Source of the DNA: Amia ocellicauda
Lineage: Eukaryota > Chordata > Actinopteri > Amiiformes > Amiidae
Direction of reading: 5' to 3'
Length of the DNA: 64,000 nucleotides
Assembly: GCF_036373705.1 (NCBI RefSeq)
Contig: NC_089869.1
Coordinates: 10,179,676 to 10,243,675, forward strand
Shown in pieces: positions 59,201-64,000 of this stretch (position 1 is its first letter; the number at the start of each line of letters is the position of its first letter). The notes beneath the pieces are model-generated. The model worked only from the letters and a program-made list of their open reading frames with translations, searched no databases and was not told the origin of the DNA. A program made the position numbers and the translations under genes.

Positions 59201-59652
59201 GTTTCCATGAAGAGGAGGATGGCCTACCTGACTCCTTCCTGGGTAATTTCCCATCCCTGATCAAAGTGGACATCCACACGAAAGTCACGGACCCCAGTGT
59301 GGCCAAGAGCATGATGGGCTGTCTGCTTTCATCGCTAAAAGCCAACGGTAGGTGCATTCTGGGAGGCAGGCTGGCTCGGTCAGTGAGCAACCCTTGTCCT
59401 GATACCCGGGCTGACCGCAGGGTCGCTGTGACTTGTTTAATGTCTCAGAAATCTGCTTTGAAATTGTAACAAGATCATTTCTTAGTCCTGATTGCAATGC
59501 TTTGTCTCTCTTCAGGGTCCCATGGTGCCTTTTGTGAAGTCAGGCAAAGCGATAAGAGGATGTTGGACTTTTACAGTAAACTGGGATGCTTTGAAGTGGC
59601 AAAAATGGAGGGCTTCCCAAAAGATGTGATCATAATGGGGCGGAGCCTGTGA
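47046..59652 (+). CDS. oga: Protein O-GlcNAcase (GH84), complete, 16 coding exons
   Basis: OGA (MGEA5) hydrolyses O-GlcNAc from Ser/Thr of nuclear and cytoplasmic proteins. The exons are 47046-47211, 48623-48674, 48899-48996, 49212-49342, 49665-49836, 50227-50325, 50446-50730, 51165-51323, 51438-52093, 52449-52623, 56734-56819, 58035-58139, 58578-58666, 58827-59019, 59188-59347 and 59516-59652. All introns are GT-AG. The sum is 2,763 bases, giving 920 residues; human OGA is 916. The catalytic GH84 domain runs from about residue 45 to 390, with the acid pair in [13 protein letters not shown] (D163, D164; human D174/D175). An acidic, probably disordered insert follows (about 388-560), then the stalk helices (about 565-700) and a C-terminal acetyltransferase-like domain (about 705-920). 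The start is fixed by an in-frame TAA at 47034-47036, three codons upstream. Intron 10 is the largest (4.1 kb). Confidence 0.98.
48623..48674 (+). CDS. oga: oga exon 2
   Basis: Encodes [24 protein letters not shown] is a hallmark of the GH84 active-site region. Confidence 0.97.
48899..48996 (+). CDS. oga: oga exon 3
   Basis: Encodes [20 protein letters not shown], then [12 protein letters not shown]. The YAPKDD block contributes to substrate binding. Confidence 0.97.
49212..49342 (+). CDS. oga: oga exon 4
   Basis: Encodes [20 protein letters not shown] and then [20 protein letters not shown]. The following intron is only 322 bases; the mammalian counterpart is reported as a nutrient-regulated detained intron. 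Confidence 0.97.
49665..49836 (+). CDS. oga: oga exon 5 (catalytic Asp pair)
   Basis: Encodes [20 protein letters not shown] and continues to FLFCPT. The two adjacent aspartates are the general acid and the residue that stabilises the oxazoline intermediate in the GH84 mechanism. Confidence 0.98.
50227..50325 (+). CDS. oga: oga exon 6
   Basis: Encodes [20 protein letters not shown], then [13 protein letters not shown]. Near identical to the family. Confidence 0.97.
50446..50730 (+). CDS. oga: oga exon 7
   Basis: 285 bases encoding the end of the GH84 barrel, including [20 protein letters not shown]. It ends in KDVVM with a GTAAGT donor. Confidence 0.98.
50829..50997 (-). other. Antisense exon-like segment in oga intron 7
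   Basis: On the minus strand a pyrimidine-rich acceptor (CTGCTTCCCGCAG) precedes a 58-base stretch encoding [19 protein letters not shown], then a GTGAGT donor at about 50892-50887. The frame stays open on both sides for 63 codons. The product is not recognised. It may be an exon of an unknown nested antisense gene, a translocated fragment, or chance. Confidence 0.3.
51165..51323 (+). CDS. oga: oga exon 8
   Basis: Encodes [20 protein letters not shown], then the [15 protein letters not shown] segment of the stalk, ending at PHQYN. Confidence 0.97.
51438..52093 (+). CDS. oga: oga exon 9 (disordered acidic insert and stalk start)
   Basis: 656 bases, residues 388-606. It opens [15 protein letters not shown] Glu-rich run and the conserved [17 protein letters not shown] follow, then the stalk starting [20 protein letters not shown]. 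The mammalian caspase-3 site Asp is replaced by Glu (51479-51481). Confidence 0.97.
52449..52623 (+). CDS. oga: oga exon 10
   Basis: Encodes [15 protein letters not shown] and continues to [10 protein letters not shown]. Reading through the donor adds [10 protein letters not shown] and a stop at 52653-52655, which would make a short OGA isoform lacking the C-terminal domain. Confidence 0.97.
52624..56733 (+). other. oga: oga intron 10
   Basis: The largest oga intron (4.1 kb). It contains an in-frame stop 32 bases in, an ATTAAA hexamer at 52697-52702, A- and T-runs near 53070-53130 and 56550-56630, and no recognised coding exon. Other open frames in it are short. Confidence 0.6.
56734..56819 (+). 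CDS. oga: oga exon 11
   Basis: Encodes [20 protein letters not shown] and then GGLAGEFQ, with a CAACAG acceptor and a weak GTATCC donor. The match to the family ([17 protein letters not shown]) is decisive despite the weak donor. Confidence 0.96.
58035..58139 (+). CDS. oga: oga exon 12
   Basis: Encodes [20 protein letters not shown], then [15 protein letters not shown], before a GTTAGT donor. It links the stalk to the acetyltransferase-like domain. Confidence 0.97.
58578..58666 (+). CDS. oga: oga exon 13
   Basis: Encodes [20 protein letters not shown] and then SEQPDLIGD. Start of the acetyltransferase-like fold. Confidence 0.97.
58827..59019 (+). CDS. oga: oga exon 14
   Basis: Encodes [20 protein letters not shown] and continues [19 protein letters not shown] to DLSEAE. 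Core of the pseudo-acetyltransferase domain. Confidence 0.97.
59188..59347 (+). CDS. oga: oga exon 15
   Basis: Encodes [20 protein letters not shown], then [19 protein letters not shown]. Confidence 0.97.
59516..59652 (+). CDS. oga: oga exon 16 (last coding exon)
   Basis: Encodes [20 protein letters not shown] and ends [16 protein letters not shown] with TGA at 59650-59652. Confidence 0.98.
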
Positions 59653-62600
59653 ACCCCCAAAGAATGTGAAGGAAAATGGACATTGGTATAAAAACTGTAC
59701 AGAGCTTCGATGTGATTAGGCTGGTGTCATTTGCTACCTTTCAACAACAACAACAACACAAACAAGAACACAAAAGCTTAACTACAAATAACCATGTATA
59801 TACCATCACTAGGTAGCCTTTTTAAATTGAGCCCAACAATGCAGTAGTTCATCGACAACATGGCCTTTTCTGCTTGGCCAGTTAGTGGATTTGAGGCGCA
59901 CTTTGAACGTTTAGATGCTCTCCATTCTGGCTCATTCTCACTTTCAATACTGACATCGCTTGACAAAGTGGTGAGGGGTGGGGAGGGCAGGGTAGGGGAT
60001 GGGGGGGAGAGAGGTTATAAAGCAGTCGTTTCCTCGTTTCCAGGCTGCAGACATCTCTGCCAGCAGCTTGTTGTGTCTCGTGGCTTTGCTGGCGCGGGCA
60101 GCTCTTCGACATTTACAGTTTGTCCCCTCAAGGGTGACGTGAGTGGATACAGAGGCTCAGCCAGGCAGCACCAGTACAGTGATCGGGAGATGGGTATTTA
60201 AGGTAGGTGTCGTACCAAAGAGGTCTGTATGTGGTTTGTATAGATGGCCATGTCTGAGCTGTGAGCTGCCATATACTCTATGAACGCTATAGTTACAGAG
60301 CAGTATAGCTGTGGCGTAGCAAGCAGAAGAGATTTAGGGCACTGTGGAGATCTGGCACTTGCCTTTTTGATGCCTTGATCCATCTTAATAAGGAGGAGAA
60401 GGTGTGGGGGGGTACTCTGTATGTGGATAGAAAATTCTGTGTTTTCTACTACACCCTGTGAATGACAATAATGTTCTTATTATGACCGAAAGGTTATTGA
60501 ACTGATCATGAAACCAAGCAGTACGGTTCTAAGAGTCTAAAACGACTTGCTGTGCGAGCAAAGTGAGCTTTGATATCAGCTAAAACGCTTGAATGTGCTT
60601 TTGCCTTTGTGCGCGTGTATATGGATGTATATAGCTATGCATTGATTGAAGGCTAATTGGTGCTCGGTGCTACCTTCAGAAGGGGGTATGTCATTTCTGT
60701 GAATCAAGTTCAGTTCAGGAAATTAGTCAGCGTCTGATCAGTGACAATATTGATGAAATGGGAAAGCTCTTGTTTCCTTATTTCCAGGTTGTACGAATGG
60801 TTATATGTTTTTATGGCTAGTGGTACCCTGGTGTTTACAGAACTCGGGAGACCGCAAACTCCAAGGATGTAGTCGATCCAGAAAAACTCCCTGGAGACTC
60901 AGTTGGTTATCAAGCACTGGGACTGACGGCTGGTAACCGAAATCCTAATTGGTAAGAGACAGCGATTTTGTTATGGTAGACCACAGGCTTGTCACAGCTG
61001 AATATAACCAGCCTTTAATAGTAAGCGGTTTCAATATAAAAGCATTTTGGTGGTATATACTAGGAAACCTATTCCTTAACATGGCTTGCTTTTGTACCTG
61101 AAGCATGCTGATGCAACTTAAGGTAGCTCAGTAATCTGGTATTAATGCAAATGTTCACTCCTAGGCAGGTGTATGGGGGTTGTCCCTGTTGTCATTGTGG
61201 TGCAGATACTAATTACACACTCATAAAAACTACACGAAATAGAGGTGTAATTATCCTAAATGTATTATTAGCCTTATCTTGTTGATCTGTTTATTATGAA
61301 CGTGTTATTTTTTATTGTTTGTTTTGCTTTATGTAATTTTTGCGTTCATTATGTCTTCATTATGATTTCAATTCATCCAGAAAAGCACTTTGACTGTAGA
61401 GTACAGCTGTCCTCCAGACCAGGATCTGGTTGTTGTTTTATTTTGTTTTTGTTTTGTTTTTTATACATGTTATAATTGCTTGACAACTACTTAATGTAAT
61501 AAAGAAATGCATTTATATACGATGCGAAGGAAATAATGAACTGATGTCTTACATATTGTAATAAGATTGCCTTTCCGCCATTCGTAATATTAAACCCATA
61601 ACTGGCTTGGTTCAGTGAGTTGATGTGATATTACTGTTGAGTTTAAGGAGTTGTTTTTGTAGATAGAATATCAATGCGATGACAGATGTGGATACTTTTG
61701 TCTCTTAATTCATGCCATATGGGATGGGTCCAGCCCATAACTCATATTAAAACAATAAGAAATGTTCTAGACCATTTAAATATATTTTTATAACTGGTGT
61801 TACATTATCAGGTATAAATGCTTTCTTCCTAATGTTTCTTATCCCTAAAGATGCTATTGAAATCTAATGGCCAATTAGACGTTTTAGGGGTTTTGTAAGA
61901 AGGCAAAGAATTGTTTTCAAGAAGCACCTTTCGTATGTTAACCGTAGGTTTACAGATCTCACACTAGTTCAATATTTTGGGCTTAGTCTATTATTGGTAT
62001 AATTTAATGTGTTGATTGTTCATGCTCCATGGTTTGCATAGAAATTACAAAGGGCATTTTCAGAGGCATAAAGCTGGACCCTATTCTGCCAGAAGTGTTA
62101 TGCATGAAAGACTTCCAAGCCTTTTTTAAAGAAATACTCATTACAAACCAGCTGTTCACTGACAACCAAATCAGCTTAGGGGTGAAGATCCAAAAAGATG
62201 TTTAGTGTGATTGTCTATGACTACAAAAATTAACAATCCATTTGGAATGATCATGTAAATTCTTATCATTTGAAGAGGCGGCTTTCGGTTCAAACAATAC
62301 AATCGCCCCCCTGCTGACATTTATTTGATTCAGCCAGAAATGACTTCTCCACGATATCAAATCCCAAATCTCTTTGTAGCTGATCTTGATGTTTGTTAGA
62401 GGCATGAAGTACAGAAGCCCAGCATTACAGATTCATCTTTGACTGGGCTGTGCTGATGTTTCGTTTCAACCGGTTTTTATTTTAAGCTGCTCCTGTAAGG
62501 CACGGCCTTTAACATTTCCATGGTGCTCTCTCGGGTTTCAGCAGTGATTAAAGCAGTGGCAGTGAACAAAGCGGAGGATGGACAATCTGTATTCGGCGAG

Positions 62601-63096
62601 TGCTAGTGTAATGTCCCATCTGTAGTCCAGCTCTGGCCCTTTGTCCGTGTTGAAGAGTTTGAATTCCCCCAAAACCTGTTTTGTTTCTTGGAAGAATTTT
62701 TTTGTTGGAGCGGACTGCTGTGGATTTATTTGCTGTGAATATTGCAGTGACTCCAGTTTCCGTTGAATTTGCTCAATCGAATGTGAATCCATGGGAATCG
62801 AGGGAGACGTGTTTAGGTTAGAACAGTGTGAGGAGGACAGTCACATCTGTTCAGGAGACTTCTTCACACTTTGTCCCCTCTGGTCTTGTTTCAGTTAATG
62901 TTCATTGTGATGTGGCATTTATGTTTTCCTTAATTGAGCTGAGGCTGATTACATTGCATTTGGGTTTTTTTTTTTAAAGGGACATCACTGGCTATGTAAA
63001 CCTGAAGCTTTTCAAAACCCTGGGCTGTGTTTGTTAAAGAAAATGTATGATTTCTGTAATATTTGTATGTAATTAAGATGGTTGGATAAAAATAAA
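59653..63096 (+). other. oga: oga 3' UTR (long) with two poly(A) signals
   Basis: AT-rich DNA following the stop codon. AATAAA hexamers at 61498-61503 and 63091-63096 are the best candidates for proximal and distal ends. T-rich runs precede the first. The extent of the UTR is inferred. A minus-strand open frame of 84 codons (62538-62792) lies within it. Confidence 0.5.
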
Positions 63097-63790
63097 TTTG
63101 TTTTTAAAATGACTGAATTGTAATTTATTTACGAATACACACATTGTGCCCTTCCCTGCAATGAGTTTAACGGTTTAATTTCTACAGCTTGACTATCTGA
63201 GTGCAGCTGTTGGCTCCTCGTGTGTTTTGGGGGAAGGAATGATTTGTCCCTGTGGATTATGGCATTCACATCTGCTGGGGTTGCCAAGCATCACGAGTCT
63301 CCAAGGGGCGCTTCAGCCTGGTTAGTAAAGATTCCCCAGTTTGGACGAAGTAGGAATAAAAGATTGCGCCACAACTTATTATTCAAGTACAACTGAAACA
63401 ATCTGGACAACTCTGGCCTGAGCATTGAATCCCTTCAATCTCCCAGTCAGTCCACTTAATGGGTTTTAACATCATTGGTAGTAAAGATGTATTTTATACA
63501 TGTAGAAATCTACAGTGAACTTGGATTGATATGGATGTTTCTCTAATGTTGTCTACTGGAGCCAAGGTACCTGAAACATTAGTTGGCGACCTATAATTTG
63601 ACATTCTGTCCCATAGATCATTGATATCTTCTAGTATTATAGAGTAGGATCAAAAAGGCATACAAATCAATAATGTAAATCCTTTAATAAAGAGAAAAAT
63701 AATTACAACATTGTTTATAACCGAAAAGGAAAATAAAGAGTAAAAGGATGGGTAGTAAGTGTCATATATGATCAGGTCTCAGTTCCTGTA
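63097..63790. other. Intergenic region after oga
   Basis: I see no coding exon, repeat or regulatory motif that I can name. Confidence 0.5.
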
Positions 63791-63959
63791 CGTACCGGAC
63801 GCGGAAGGTAATTTTGCGACACTCCCTTTCTTCTTTCTTCCCGCATGTTGATGACGTCCTCTGTCCTGCGACGTGGTGTGTTTCGGCTTCAGCTTCGGCA
63901 AAACTTACAAACACACTCGTCCGCATCCATCAGCAGCGCTCGTCGGCCGAGGCTCAGAG
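63790..63959 (+). promoter_or_regulatory. CpG-rich putative promoter at window end
   Basis: CpG density rises sharply after 63790 compared with the AT-rich sequence before it, and continues to the window edge. This looks like the start of a promoter-associated CpG island for the next gene. Confidence 0.45.
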
Positions 63960-64000
63960 ATGTGCGAGGTCCAGTGCTCGGAGCGCGGCTGCTGCCCCGG
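63960..64000 (+). CDS. Possible first coding exon of next gene, cut by window end
   Basis: ATG at 63960 opens MCEVQCSERGCCPG up to the edge, in a CpG-rich context. I do not recognise the protein, and the frame is too short to judge. The gene could equally lie on the other strand. Confidence 0.25.
   Translation, partial: MCEVQCSERGCCP

Noticed and set aside
59860..60201. 113-codon plus-strand frame after oga
   Set aside because: Falls in the 3' UTR with G-rich low complexity and no domain.
1..64000. tRNA, rRNA, CRISPR or toxin-antitoxin features
   Set aside because: No cloverleaf, rRNA core, regularly spaced repeats or prokaryotic gene pairs were seen; the window is vertebrate nuclear DNA.

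Overview
The window is vertebrate nuclear DNA, most likely from a ray-finned fish. The evidence is multi-exon genes with GT-AG introns, CpG-rich promoters, abundant microsatellites, a fish-type Tc1/mariner transposon, and proteins that align along their length with known vertebrate LDB1, PPRC1 and OGA. There are no bacterial operons, CRISPR arrays or phage genes. I read exons by eye from splice signals, reading frame and remembered family sequence; no alignment was run.

Layout. (1) 1-19,903, minus strand: the 5' part of ldb1 (LIM-domain-binding transcription cofactor). Four coding exons are visible at 19,903-19,879, 2,205-2,103, 1,392-1,348 and 647-572. The rest of the gene lies to the left of the window. 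Its 17.7-kb first intron carries an apparently intact Tc1/mariner element (11,608-12,825) with perfect 29-bp terminal inverted repeats and an uninterrupted 345-residue transposase. (2) 19,904-27,716: a divergent intergenic/promoter region between ldb1 and pprc1, rich in microsatellites and homopurine tracts. (3) 27,717-42,870, plus strand: complete pprc1 (PGC-1-related coactivator), 14 coding exons, 1,356 residues, in head-to-head orientation with ldb1 as in human 10q24. (4) 42,871-47,045: pprc1 3' UTR and an intergenic region holding a foldback element built from GATATC repeats. (5) 47,046-59,652, plus strand: complete oga (nuclear/cytoplasmic O-GlcNAcase), 16 coding exons, 920 residues, followed by a long AT-rich 3' UTR. 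(6) 63,790-64,000: a CpG-rich block with a possible first coding exon cut by the window end.

Functionally, all three recognised genes act in transcription and nutrient signalling. LDB1 bridges LIM-homeodomain/LMO/GATA complexes and enhancer loops, PPRC1 couples growth signals to NRF-1/GABP-driven mitochondrial gene expression, and OGA removes O-GlcNAc from nuclear and cytoplasmic proteins. I see no sign that they form a novel system together.

The most notable items are: the DD36E-spaced transposon that looks recently active; the foldback GATATC element; a spliced-exon-like antisense coding segment inside an oga intron; a CCAAT/TATA/short-ORF cassette inside a pprc1 intron; loss of the LXXLL motif in PPRC1 and of the caspase-site aspartate in OGA; and a consensus DR1 nuclear-receptor element in the pprc1 promoter.
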